A stretch of 64,000 nt of DNA from Megalobrama amblycephala (taxonomy: Eukaryota > Chordata > Actinopteri > Cypriniformes > Xenocyprididae), in contig NC_063050.1 in NCBI RefSeq assembly GCF_018812025.1, positions 8,495,539 to 8,559,538 on the forward strand, given 5' to 3'. This document shows positions 1 to 11,651 of this stretch, piece by piece; within the stretch, counting starts at the first letter, position 1; every line of letters begins with the position of its first letter. Both the position numbers and the translations under genes were made by a program. The notes beneath the pieces were generated by a model. The model did no database searches. It was not told where the DNA came from and was given only the letters and a program-made list of their open reading frames with translations.

Positions 1-2960
1 GCTTTTTCTGTAGGCCCGCCTTCTGGCTTGATAGTGAAAAGGTTCGTGAGGCTTTTGGAACCGGGGATATCATTCTTCTCCTTTGAAAGAACGAGGAAGG
101 AATCTCTGGTCTTCGAGCCGCGGGAAGGTAAGACAAGGTCTGATTTAATCGCTTAAATGTTCGACCTTGTTTTTATTCCTGTGTTATTTCCTGGGTGTGT
201 AACAGTAATAATGATAATGGGTTTTTTGGGCAAAAACTGGAGTGTTGAGACTGACTGAGCGAGCCACAGAATGGCTGCTGTTCAGTTTTCTCTCTGTATG
301 TTTTGTCATTCGACTATTTTTCAGTGTAGTTCGAACTGGCACTCATCACTTCAGTTTATGCGTTTGTGGCGGTCCTAACCGGCCGCCCAGCGTGATAGCT
401 GTGATCTTTGCTGTATTTCTTATTTGAAATTTCGAGGTAGAGATCAGGCTTATTATAGCGCCTGTTATTTTGAATAGGCCTGTATGTTTTTGGCCAGGCT
501 AGAACTAAGTGTATGTATGGTGTATGTATAAATAATTCCCATATGTATTTTAGTTTTTGGCCTTCTCCTGAGGGAGTGGCAGAATTTTTTTGACCAGATT
601 ATCCCATTGCTTATGTAGGTGCAACGATGAGTGTAACAGCTAGGTTTTTAGACTGCTTTGTTAGAGACCTGATGCTGTTTCTCAGGTGGTAGGCCCTTAT
701 CTTTGCGTAGATAAGTTTATGCTATTAATGTTGCTAGGCCCCACTCTCTAGAACATTCATGCCGAGAGGAAAAAAATATTTTCTTCCGAGCCACTTGATA
801 TTTTCAAGTTTGAGTTGACTATGCCAGCATTTTAGCTCTGTCCTCTAAGGCTTGGAACAGATTTAAGAATCTGTAGCAATGGTTTTTTTTTTTTTTTTTT
901 CTCTGTCAAATGGAATGTATTTCAAAGTTTCCTTTGAGTTCTAGACGTTTGCCCTACATTTGGTATGTGAGCTTGATATGCTGCCACAGGTTGGCACCCG
1001 CTTATGATAGTAGGCCTTCTTAAAAGCGGCCTCTATGTAAGTGTTTGGTGAATCCTTTCCCCAGTGTTACTGAGTGCATCACCTGTTTGATTGCATACTC
1101 AGGGTAGCTAGATCACTTTTTGAGAAAAGTTAGTATCTGTCAGCTCCCTTTCAGTTATCTGTTTATCAGCTATATTGCATATAACGGTGATTGTAGGCTA
1201 GACTGTTCAACCTCCTTCTAGTTAGCAATAGTTTTATACTGCTGTGTAATAGATTTCAGTCTGCTCACATACTGTTTTTGGTTTTTACACTGTTTCAGGC
1301 CCTGCAGCATGTGGTTTGAGGTAGCAGGCTCAACTAGCCTCCCTTAAGCCATGTTGGTTGTGTATGGTTCCCTTTAGTCACAAAACTTAGGGTACTTTGC
1401 CTGTTTGGAAAGTGTAGCCTAGCACAGGTAGCAGTTAGCTTCCCATAGTTAATTGGGTTAGAGCTGGTTCCCTGTAGCTTGGTTCCCTGGAAATTCACGA
1501 ACTGAAGCCACGTGTCATTGAATCGGCAGGCCCCTTCAGGCCTCCTTTTTAGTTTACATGTTGGCACAGATTGTGTTTTTCTGTGCGGCTCTGGATGAGA
1601 TGTCAGTAGTGAAACCTTACTGAGGTTTGGTTTAACCTATTGTTGCCTCTGAGTCGATGATTCTAGTTGAGCTAAGAACCACCTACCGCTTAGGTTGGAT
1701 CTTTGTGCTCCTGGAAACGGCCACGAGACTTACGCCGTGTGTCCTGAAGGATGCTAAGCCTGCGGGCCGCCCTTTTTGGATACACTAGTGTTAGTTTAGG
1801 TGTATTTCTCTCTGAGAACTATTTCTATACACTTTCGTTGGCCAGGGGCCCAAATGGTAGATTCAACCCCCTCTTTTGCGGGCTGTTTACCAGGCTTGGG
1901 ACCTAAACACTGCCACGAGCTGATGCCACGTGTCTGTTGAGTTTACAGGCCTTCCAGGCCTTCCTTAATACGTGTTGGCGTACGCTGTACTCCTCTTGCT
2001 TAAAGAGTAAAAGGTGCTTTTACTGAGTACACTGCTCGTCAGATTGTGTTGGGTGGATTATCATAAGAGCACTGTGCAGCTTTCTATTGCTGCCATGGAA
2101 GTTGTCTGTCTGCCGCCGGCTTAGACAGATGTTCAGAATGGCTTTACCAGAAACAGGCCTCTTTCTGAAATTTACTTCTGTCTTTATGTATATAGAACTG
2201 TTGTCATGTTGTAGCCCCTCTCGGGCCTCCATGAGTATGTGCTCTTGGCATAGTCTACCTGTTAGGTGAGCTCTGCGCTTCCCCTTGGGGTTTGTAATAG
2301 TGCTTAGCTCCTTAAGCTGATTATGATGGTTCGGCCTTGATCTGGCCCTGTCTTAAGCGTCAGCCCCAGGCTGGTTTGTGCTCCCCTTTTCAGGGTTTTC
2401 AGCGCACAGCCTCCTCAGTGCGTTAATTAAGCACTGGGTAGATCCTAGGTTGAGCGGATTATCTCCCCTCGATATGAGGGTTCATAGCACTCAGCTGAGT
2501 TCTGCTCTCCAGGATGACCGTCTCTACGCGTGGGTCTGAGCTGGTTTCTGCCTTTCTGCAGTCACTCTTACCTACTATCTTCCTGAAGAATGCGTTTTAG
2601 AGGCTCTGTATTCAGACAGGGTTGGCCTGAACTGAGTCTGTTCCCTGAGAAGACCAGGTCGGCCTCCCTGGTGGCAATGAGGGTGACCTTGCTCCCCTCA
2701 TGAGTGACTGGCCGAGGTTCCCTTTGGTTCCTTGGCCACATTCCCTTAAAGGAACCACTTTTCTCACAAGAAAATTGGGTTCTAGACGCCTTAGCGTTTC
2801 TCTAGGCTCTATTTGTTAAAAGAGAAAGGTAGAAGCCTGTGGGAAGGTCAGCTTGGGCAGTCAAAGGGAATGCTGTCACTGACAGCCTGGTGTGACCCGA
2901 GGGGGAGTTGCTGGGCAGTTTGAGAACTGCCTTGAGGTCTTTGCCTCAGCCATATTTTTT
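1..2960. other. Gene-free repeat-like sequence at left edge
   Basis: I see no coding region here: the open frames are short and carry no recognisable domain or splice pattern. The sequence is T-rich on the plus strand, with a poly-T run near 882-900. It runs into the terminal-repeat-like block at 2980-3370, so it may be the inside of the same DIRS-type element, but I see no reverse transcriptase or recombinase in it. Treat as unassigned repeat or intergenic DNA. Confidence 0.4.
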
Positions 2961-2979
2961 GGCAGGCACTCCCCTCCAG

Positions 2980-3370
2980 CATGGCGGCGTGGGTATATCG
3001 TTCCCCAATGCGTTCTGTTCAACGCAGAGTGGAGTTCCCTTCGAAAGGGAACGTCTCAGGTTACGTATGTAACCATAGTTCCCTGAGAACAGGGAACGAG
3101 ACTCTGCGTTCCTTTGCCATGCTTCAGGTTGCCTGCCTTCAGAACAGTCCCTCAAGACGATAAGATAGTGACTGTCTCTCCAGGTGCTCCCTTTATACAT
3201 CCGGGTCGCGCCGTATGACGTCATAGGCTGTCGCCGGCCAATAGCAATTGGAGTTGTTGGATAGTGCTTTCGACACCTTGGTCACGTGACGGTTCCCCAA
3301 TGCATTCTGTTCCATGCAGAGTCTCGTTCCCTGTTCTCAGGGAACTATGGTTACATACGTAACCTGAGAC
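2980..3370. repeat. Terminal inverted-repeat block, DIRS-like
   Basis: The segment TTCCCTGAGAACAGGGAACG (near 3079) returns in inverted order near 3330, and GGTTACGTATGTAACC (3058) is matched by GGTTACATACGTAACC (3350). The two arms enclose about 180 bp. This arrangement resembles the terminal/internal complementary repeats common next to fish DIRS retrotransposons; the family name is from general knowledge, not a search. The right boundary at 3370 is sharp because the next base starts sequence homologous to the 3' flank of PL2 (17054 onward). Confidence 0.5.
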
Positions 3371-3446
3371 GGTTTTACCTCAGATTGAATTGAGATGCTA
3401 CAGTCTGACAACAGAAAACAATATGAGTGCTTATGAGTGACATCAC

Positions 3447-3452
3447 TTTATT
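3447..3452 (-). promoter_or_regulatory. Polyadenylation signal of PL1
   Basis: AATAAA on the minus strand about 220 bp after the PL1 stop codon, at the same place as in the paralogue PL2 (17129-17134). Confidence 0.6.
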
Positions 3453-3672
3453 TTTATATTACTTTTTACATTTAATATTGCTTCAAAGCAGCTTTACAAA
3501 AAATCACAAATTACTGTTTTAAATCCACAAGTGAGCAACTGCAGCAAGCAAAAACTAAAAATAATAAAAAACTTCATTAAATGTTACAAGAACATCTGTT
3601 TAGACAGTATTTGGTGCTCAATGTTAATCTTGAACTCTGTTTACTGCACATCTGTCTGACCAGATAAATCAA

Positions 3673-3721
3673 TCACTTTATACACATTCTCTGATGTTGA
3701 GATTCAACTGATGATGATGAA

Positions 3722-3754
<33 letters not shown>

Positions 3755-5587
3755 GATGATGATGTAGTTTCTGGAAATCCTGTATATAAAACAATGAAAC
3801 AGTGAATTTCTAAAGGATGTTTTTTCACACCCAGAACTTGACACTCTTTTCTCATGATACAGACACTTGTTACTGATGTCATTCACACACTCCCTACACA
3901 GAATTCATGTTTGCTGACACACAGACACTTACAAAAAGAATCATAAACTGTTTTTTTGAGTTTCTGGAGCTTAAGCCTGTGATTTCACACTGAATAATAC
4001 AGTACAGCAGAGTTACTGGATCAGCAAACACTGTATTAATACAAATTAATTGTTTTAATTGCATTATGATTAATATCAGTGAGAAAATCGCCCGTACCTG
4101 TAACATGGATCAGGACTCGTGTGATGAAGCTCTTGTGTCCTTGATCAGACTGAACTCCACACCAGTATTCTGAATGTTGTTCAGTCACATGACTGATGCT
4201 TCCCGTCAGGAGCTGCTCTTCTCTGTCATCATACAGCTGGATCTTTCCATCAGGACTCCATCTTCTGCTCTCCTTCACAGACGTCTCTTCAGCACAGAGA
4301 TCAGCTCCAGATCTCCAGCAGAGAAACTTCACATCACTAATGTGGGATTGTGGGTATTTGCAGCTGATGTTCACAGATCCTCCTGCAGCAGCTGATAGAC
4401 TGATGCTCTTCACACAACAATCATCTGTTTCAGATCCAAATCAAGTGCAGCAATGTTACAATGACCAGATATATTCATGGATTCTGTCAAATAATGCAGA
4501 AATGAAAGCGTCTCACCGTCTCTGATGATCAGATTAAACTCAGAGAAGAAACTGTATTCTTCAGAAACTTTGACTGTAATCTTATATTCTCCAGAGTCGT
4601 TCTCATTCAGATCTCTGATAAACACACGTAAGAGACCTGCAGATCTGTCATCCTGAACGGATAATCGTCTGTCCTGTTCCCATCCTGCTGCTCTGTTAGT
4701 GATTATTACAGTAAAACATTGACCTCCAGTTTTACAGATGTTTATCAATGGACTCACTTCTTGCTTCTCATATTTGAAGTTTATAATGATGTTTCCTCCT
4801 GAATATCCTCTCACACTCCTGATTTGTTGTTGATCTGTTGAACACAAACTCAGATCATTTGTCATTTTGTTCTCAATATAAACACATATCTGCTCACTTT
4901 ACTGAAACATTTATGAATGAAGATTATGAGTGTAAATCTTACATTAGATAAAAAAGTTACTAATGGAGTCTGTTTTGAGTTTCAGGTGTGAACGGCAGTA
5001 ATTACAGTCAGTGTTGAGTATCGTGATGTTGTGGAGATCATCATGGGTTTGAGGCTCTCAGTTACTCACCTCTTATAACCTTCAGATTCACTTCAGTGTA
5101 TAAATCTTTTCCAACTCTTTCAGTTCCACACCAGTACGTGTCAGAATCCAGTTCTCTCAGATCTCTGATGGTCACAGTGAAGACTGCTGATCTTGTGTCG
5201 TCATACAGAGAGAATCTTCCAGATTGAACCCATTTATCTTTCTCATCAGTCTTGATTTGGTTTATGCACTCTGACCACTGTCCTTTACAAAAATACTTTA
5301 CATATGCTGTATATCCTCTATCATATTTGCATTTGATCGTGACTCCTCCTCCTGAATATCCCGTCACACTGATGGAGCTCACGACTCCTACAACAAACCA
5401 GCATCAAACAGACTTTAATATATTTATGAGACTACACAGAAATGAACTTTCTTCAGCAGTCACTAGAACATCATGAAGTGAAGTGAAAGACTTTCCTCAT
5501 CAAATCTGTGCTGTTTTTAGTGATTTACTCTGAGTTCAGATTCTTACCAGGAATCATCAGCAGAGTGAAAGTCAAGATGATCTTCAT
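3673..5587 (-). CDS. PL1: three-Ig-domain CD300/pIgR-like protein, predicted secreted
   Basis: Five exons on the minus strand: 5548-5587 (signal peptide MKIILTFTLLMIPG), 5070-5387 (V1), 4517-4834 (V2), 4098-4424 (V3), 3673-3779 (poly-Ser tail). Splice sites are GT/AG and all joins are phase 1, giving about 369 residues. V1 (residues 14-119) has the family signs: Cys in strand B, KYFCKGQW with the extra Cys pair of CD300/pIgR domains, DSDTYWCG. V3 (226-334) has SCKY, KFLCWRSGADLC and SEYWCG. V2 (120-225) lacks both canonical cysteines (FKY and EYKI) but keeps CKTGGQC. The last exon encodes about 18 serines and then VESQHQRMCIK and a stop; there is no membrane segment, so the product should be secreted. 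Family role: immune-cell lipid, antibody or pathogen recognition; the ligand is unknown. Nearest paralogues here are PL2 and PL3. Confidence 0.8.
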
Positions 5588-5728
5588 TCTTCTCTCTTAT
5601 TAAATGATCTTCTCTGTTGTCAGTAGATTCAGTTCTTCTGAAGCTCTCGATGTGTGTTCAGATGAGTTTTGAGTGTTTCTTTCCTGGTTACATGTTTAAC
5701 ATGAAGTGCTGAATGTGACGGAGACGCC

Positions 5729-5738
5729 CACTTCCTCT
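5729..5738 (-). promoter_or_regulatory. ETS/PU.1-like box of PL1
   Basis: Minus-strand AGAGGAAGTG, a good match to the PU.1/ETS consensus, 142 bp upstream of the start codon. The same box sits at the same distance in PL2, PL3 and the orphan exon, so it is kept in all copies of this promoter. Confidence 0.5.

Positions 5739-5766
<28 letters not shown>
5739..5766. repeat. (GA)n tract at 3' end of full-length LINE
   Basis: Pure GA microsatellite directly between the PL1 ETS box and the 3' end of the full-length Tx1-type LINE. Matching GA tracts occur in the PL2, PL3 and orphan-exon promoters, and on the other side of the LINE at 12761-12785. Confidence 0.85.
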
Positions 5767-5769
<3 letters not shown>

Positions 5770-5856
5770 TGAATTTTAATACACCTTTATTAAACCAAAA
5801 AAGGTTTCACAATATTACAAAATCACGAAGCAAAAAATAAATAAATAAATAATAAA

Positions 5857-8800
5857 TCAATCAATCAATGAAAAAGCAAGCATTAATTCTTCATCATCAT
5901 CAACTGTACAAAGGACCTCATTTATCCCCCAAATGTACATAAAAGACTTCACACATTTAATCATTTTATAATAGGCATGCTCTATTCTAAGCCGAGCTGC
6001 GACCAAGCCTTTAAAAATCTTCAACACATCCAGAGAACCCTGTCCAGACAACTTATTTTTTCTTGATTTCCAGATAGCAAGTTTTGCTATACCAGACAAA
6101 AAATTCAATAAAATCAACTGACTTTTCCTTTTTTCTGTATACTTTGGACCACATATAAACATTTCAAAAGAGAAAGCTTCACCAATTTCAATAAACCATT
6201 GAGATAAAAGTGAAAACAATTCATTTAGCCTAGTACACTGTACGAATAAATGAAAAACTGTTTCAGCCTCTGTACAGAAGGGACAACCCACCCCAACAGA
6301 AGGATCAATGTGCACCACGTATCTGTTTGTGGCTATCGCCCCATGTACAATCCTCCACTGAAGGTCACCTGTTCTTTTATCAATTGGGTGTTTGTATAAG
6401 GACCGCCAGCAGCCTCTAGGGGAAGAAACAACTCCAAAAAATTCAGTCCATTTTGTTCTAGTCAGTCCACTCAAAAAATTTGCATTAGATGCTTTTACAC
6501 AGGAGATATATAGGGCTTTTTTTTCCTACTTCTTCAAAAATTTCAAGCTGAGGGGTTTTAAAAGACAAAAGACTCTTTCCATCATCTTGCCAATCTCCCA
6601 CAGCAATAGTTACATTAAGAGAGGGGAAAACATAAGGAATCCCTTTTCTCCATTGATCAACTGCTATGGAGTCATTTGTCAAAGTCTTATGTTCCCCATG
6701 CAAAGACGTTAAAATTTCAGTAGTAACTTGTTCCAGCAGGCGCAAGGATCTCACCCCAGTCCTTTCACTAAGTTCCTCTGTGCTTGTATTTAAAAGATGC
6801 CCCAACTTTGTACATCCAGCAGCCGTAAAACATGCACGCAGACTGACACCAGACATAAGTCTTGAAGGTAGAAAATTGTTCAGAAAAAGTGGCTCTTCAA
6901 AAAGCCATAATCCATAATTTGTGTCTGATGAACGTGAAATGGTAAAAACCTTCCATGCCTCCATGACTGATTTATAAAACAACGTAAGACTCGCCCGATC
7001 TTCATTCTGAAGCTCCATCAAGAACAAATGTTTGTCCAGTCCCATACCTCTGACCCGCCTGAGAAGAGCAGAAGCTGTCTTTAGCCATGATACATCTGTA
7101 TGTTACAACAGTCTTTGAGCTGCTTGTAGCCGGAAAGCCATAATTCGGGCTCTTATGTCTATCAAACCTTGACCTCCTTCTTGAAAAGGAAGACCAGACC
7201 AAAAAAAAAAGTTTCCTTTGAATTTCTTCAATAATTCCAGCAGGTGGTTGTAACACACATACTTTGTGCCACAAGGTAGAAGCGACTAAATTATTAGTCA
7301 CTAAAATCCTCCCCCTATAGGACAACTGAGGTAGCAACCATTTCCATTTAGACAACTTGCTGCACACTTTCTCCACTATACCCTCCCAATTTTTCTTTTG
7401 AAAATCATTTGACCCCCCAAAAAACTCCTAACAATTTAAGTCCCTCCTTACCCCACTTAAGGTCCCCAGGTAATTTTGGGAGATTCTCAGATTCCCCTTT
7501 ACCAGCCCAAAAAGCTTCACTCTTAGCCCAGTTCACTTTAGCTGATGAAACTTTCTCATAAAGACTGAGCACCTCAGATAAACACTTAATATATTTAGTG
7601 TGATTCACAAAGACTGTAATGTCATCAGCATAAGCAGAGAGAGAAATTTTTGAGTCTAAAGAAAAACCAGGCACTTTAAAACCTGACAGTCCTTCTCTAA
7701 GTTTAATAAGCAATGGCTCAATTGCTAAACTATATAGCTGACCAGACAATGGACAGCCTTGTCTAATACCCCTTAAAATAGGAATTGGCCGACTCAAAGT
7801 GCCTCCTATCTTAACCATACATGATGCACCGTTATATAATAACTGTATCAAATTTAAAAAAGTTTCACCAAAACCAAAAACCTTCAATACATTAAAAAGA
7901 TAATTGTGATCAACACGATCAAAAGCCTTCTCTTGATCCAGAGCAATTAGTCCAACATCCACATTAAAACCATTGCAAATATCTATAATGTCTCGTACTA
8001 AAAACAAATTGTCCATAATAAACCTCTTTGGAATACAATATGATTGATCCTTATGTACAACCAACCCCAAATAATTTTTTAATCTATTTGCCAGACATTT
8101 TGAAAATATTTTATATTCTGTTGTAAGAAGAGCAACAGGACGCCAATTCTTCAATAAGGCTAAATCTCCTTTTTTTTTGGCAATAATGATAAAACAGCAT
8201 ACTGACAGGTAGTAGGTAAAACACCCTCTTTTATAGATTCACATAAAACATCAAAATAATCATGTCCAATGCAATTCCAAAACTTCTTATAAAAGTCTGC
8301 TGGCAGTCCATCTATTCCAGGGGATCTTCCTGAAGTAAGTTGTCCCACAGCAGCAGTAATTTCCTTAAATGTTATATTAGCATCCAAAACAGTTTTAGAT
8401 TCAGAGTCCAGCTGAGGAAGACCTTGAAGAAGTTGTGTCATCAATTCATCATTTTCACAGTTTTCTGCAGCATAAAGATTTGAATAAAAATCCACAGCAT
8501 GGTTTCTCATTTCTATAGTCTTATATGTTATCCTCCCATCAGGGAGTTTCAGACATGGCATTTGTTTTTGTTGAGCCACCTTATATTCCAAGTTAAAAAA
8601 AAAAAAGAAGTTGGTGCATCCATCTCTGCTAAAGACATGAAACAGGACCTTATCAAAGCTCCCTTTACTTTTTCATTTAGGACCAGACTTAGCTCTCCTC
8701 TTTTCTTTCGTAAATCTTCATACAGTACAGAATTATGTGCATCAACAAGCTGCAATTCCATCAGTTGAATTTGCTTTTCAAGTGATTCAATCACATTCTT

Positions 8801-9802
8801 TATTCTACTACTACAGTTGGCTGAATACTGTTGACAAAAGGTTTTAATTTGAGTCTTACCTACATCCCACCACTGTTTCAAGTTTTCAAAATAACTTTTT
8901 TTTTTTTTCCAGTTTTCCCAAAAGAAAACAAAATTATCACAAAAACCAGCATCCTGAAGCAATTTAACATTAAAATGCCAATAAACAGACTTTCTAGGAA
9001 CATCTGACATGGTCATTGTCATAATAATTAAATGATGATCAGAAAAGCCTACAGGACAAATGCAACATTCAATTACTCTACTACTGAAATATTTAGACAC
9101 ATAAAATCTATCTAGTCTGGCAGCACTAACTCTATTATTAAAAGTCTTAATCCATGTATACTGTCTATCATCAGGGTGTTTTATTCTCCACATATCCAGT
9201 AATTGGAATTCTTTTATAAGTTTTGTCAATGCACTTGAAGACTGTATATGAGGTTCTTCAGTATTACAATCTATAGTAAAATTTATTGTGCAGTTCCAGT
9301 CTCCACCAATAATAACACATCCTTCACTGGAACACTTTTTTAGACTCTCATTGAGTATATTTAAAAAATGTAAGCGCTCCTGTCCCACTGTTGGCGCATA
9401 AATATTAATTAGAAAAACAAGCATTCCTTCAATCTTAGCTTTAACTACCAATAAACGACCCTTTACTGGTTCCTCTGTACTTATAATATCTACCCTTATG
9501 ATTGGAGAGAAAAAGATTCCTACCCCTCTGCTTAAATTTGTACCATGACTAAGAATTTTATGTCTCTTCCACCACAAATTCCACTCAATTTCATTCTTTA
9601 TATCACTATGAGTTTCTTGCAGGAAGACAATATCAAGTTTTTTTTGTTCAATTGTTTCATAGACTACAGCACGTTTTACACTATCCCTCCCACCATTAAT
9701 ATTTAAAGAGCCTATCCTCAAAACCTCCATACTCAAGATTAAGATGGAAAATAAAGAGTAAAGCATGATATGAAAGCAAGGAAAAGACACCATGTGATAC
9801 AT
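5857..9802 (-). pseudogene. LINE ORF2: endonuclease and reverse transcriptase, frameshifted
   Basis: Reads as one protein broken into six frames: 9802-8549 (endonuclease), 8591-8160, 8154-7405 (reverse transcriptase), 7376-7002, 7045-6485 and 6474-5857 (C-terminal region). Endonuclease signs are LNINGG, FLQETH, GGDWNC and SDHHLI. RT signs are ALDQEKAFDRVDH, RQGCPLS and the catalytic SAYADD. The C-terminal part contains an HxxC-type cluster (GVGCPFCTEAETVFHLFVQC). Two of the breaks lie at A/T homopolymers (8597-8608 and 8167-8176), typical slippage after insertion. The likely ORF2 start is the ATG at 9802 or the in-frame MEVLRIG start about 70 bases later. Confidence 0.85.
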
Positions 9803-10089
9803 GATTATTTTAGATTTTAGATTTGCTCTTTTTTCTAGTAATTGCTTTGCCTTTTCTTATAGTGGTAAGATGCTTTTTCAGCCGAAAACGCTTCTTCTCA
9901 CTAAATTCCTCAACTCCAACAGTCCTCTGATAAAACATAACAGATTGAACAAATCTGTCTACATCAGAAAAGAAATCATTTATGTTAATTTGTTTACCGT
10001 ACGTCTCATCCAGGAAACCATTGATTTCTTCAAGACTATACAAGGAATCTTTATTGAAACCTCCTGAAAAAACTGCCTGAGACACATTA

Positions 10090-11237
10090 CAGTTTTTTAC
10101 GATTGCTTACACACTAAAATTAAACTTTTCCCACAATTAGCAAAACCTTACACTCAAGGAGCAAAACACAAAGCTAGATCTGCACAACTATAAGCACATT
10201 CTCAGCCTCACACTTTTTGCAAAACACTACACACATTGTTTTGCACAACACTAAACACACTTCTCTACATTAGACACAGAAATCTAACATAATGTCACTT
10301 CTTTGCCATTTCAAGACACTGCTTTCCAAAATACCACACCTATAAACCAATTGATCAAACACAGCCGTCAGGTGTGAAGACACTTGGGTGCTTAACTGTA
10401 AACTCAACAATCAGGTGCTATAGTACTATGAAAAGGCAAAATGTGAGTTTATGAGTCTTCAACAAAATGAAAGGCAATGTTGCAGTAAGAGGGAGAGGGA
10501 GAAACATAATTTTGAATCATTTTGAATGTCCCGGGCCAACGCGGTGGTAACATCCCAATGTATGTTGCAATCACACAGAATGAGGTCCTCCACCAGCATG
10601 CCAACTTAGGCTCTTACAACACGGCCCACATATTCACATTTTAGACAGACTGCACAAAATCGTCACAGCAGAAGACCAAATGGATGCAGAGCAGATGAGA
10701 TACATTGTCATATGGGACAATGTAAATTTCCACCTATCTGCCCTGGTCAAAAAACTGGTTTCATTAGCATCCACAATTTTCACTCCAATACATCCCACCA
10801 TACGGTCCCTTCCTTAAACCCATTGAAGAGTTTTTTGTTTGTTTGTTTGTTTGTTGTTTTTTTGGCATGGAAGGTTTACAATCTCCAGCCCTGTGTCAGG
10901 ATGTGCCTCATTCAAGCCATGGAGAAGGCCTGACCGAACTGATGCAGGATCTGTGCAAGGATGGATTCACCTTTCAAGAAGATTCCCTCACTGTCTTGCG
11001 TGAAAGGACATCGCCTGAGATGTGGATGAAGCGCTATGGCCAGATCCAGCTAGGCCAAGAGATGATGCTTTGGTGTTTTGTCTCCACAAATATTTTTGTT
11101 CGTGTAATATATTATATTTAGAATATGTTCTAATTTTCAGTGCAAAATATAACCTTTGGAAAGGCATTGATGTATTGAATGGTTTTACAATGTGGTGAGA
11201 AATAAATATTTTCATCAATGTGCAGTACTGATCTTGT

Positions 11238-11315
<78 letters not shown>

Positions 11316-11651
11316 TGTATATATTCATGTACTTTACTCTAACAATATCTCTGAAAAAATCAAACCCAGACTATATAATTAGAAAAGTATAAAAGTTACA
11401 AGTGTTTAAGATTGAGCACAGCAGTGTGTAAATGAATCAAACAGAATCAGAATGTATGAACCATGTGTGTTCCTTACGGTGTCAAAGTTGGGTTTTGTTA
11501 AATTAATGTAAAGTTTTGAATGAAGTGTTTCATTTTGCAAATGATCTGAAGTGTTGTGCTACTTTGGTGTAGGGTTGTGTTAATTGTGTGTAGTGTTTTG
11601 ACAAACCGGGCCCTGTTTTCAAAATTGTGCTTAAGCAATCGTAAAAAACTG
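10090..11651 (+). mobile_element. Mariner/IS630-like DNA transposon, decayed, inside LINE ORF1
   Basis: The ends are near-perfect inverted copies (CAGTTTTTTACGATTGCTTA at 10090 and its complement ending at 11651) and the element is flanked by a TA duplication (10088-10089 and 11652-11653), the hallmark of the Tc1/mariner/IS630 group. Inside, plus-strand fragments read IVIWDN near 10710 and a region ending WKVYNLQPCVRM near 10867-10905, which look like the last part of a DDE transposase, but the frame is broken by stops and a T/G-rich slip. It cuts LINE ORF1, so it is younger than that LINE. Confidence 0.7.
11240..11314. repeat. (TA)n microsatellite
   Basis: About 75 bp of uninterrupted TA inside the mariner-like element, downstream of its transposase remnant. 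Confidence 0.95.

Noticed and set aside
4174..4525. Plus-strand open frames opposite the V3 exons (also at 17835-18249 and 34203-34614)
   Set aside because: They are exact shadows of the minus-strand Ig exons, recur only where those exons recur, and have no domain or splice logic.
4410..4865. MTNDLSLCSTDQ... as N-terminus of the V2 exon
   Set aside because: Lies upstream of the CAACAG acceptor; phase and paralogue alignment place the exon start at 4834.
11192..11392. Frame rich in IYIYIY
   Set aside because: Translation of the TA microsatellite.
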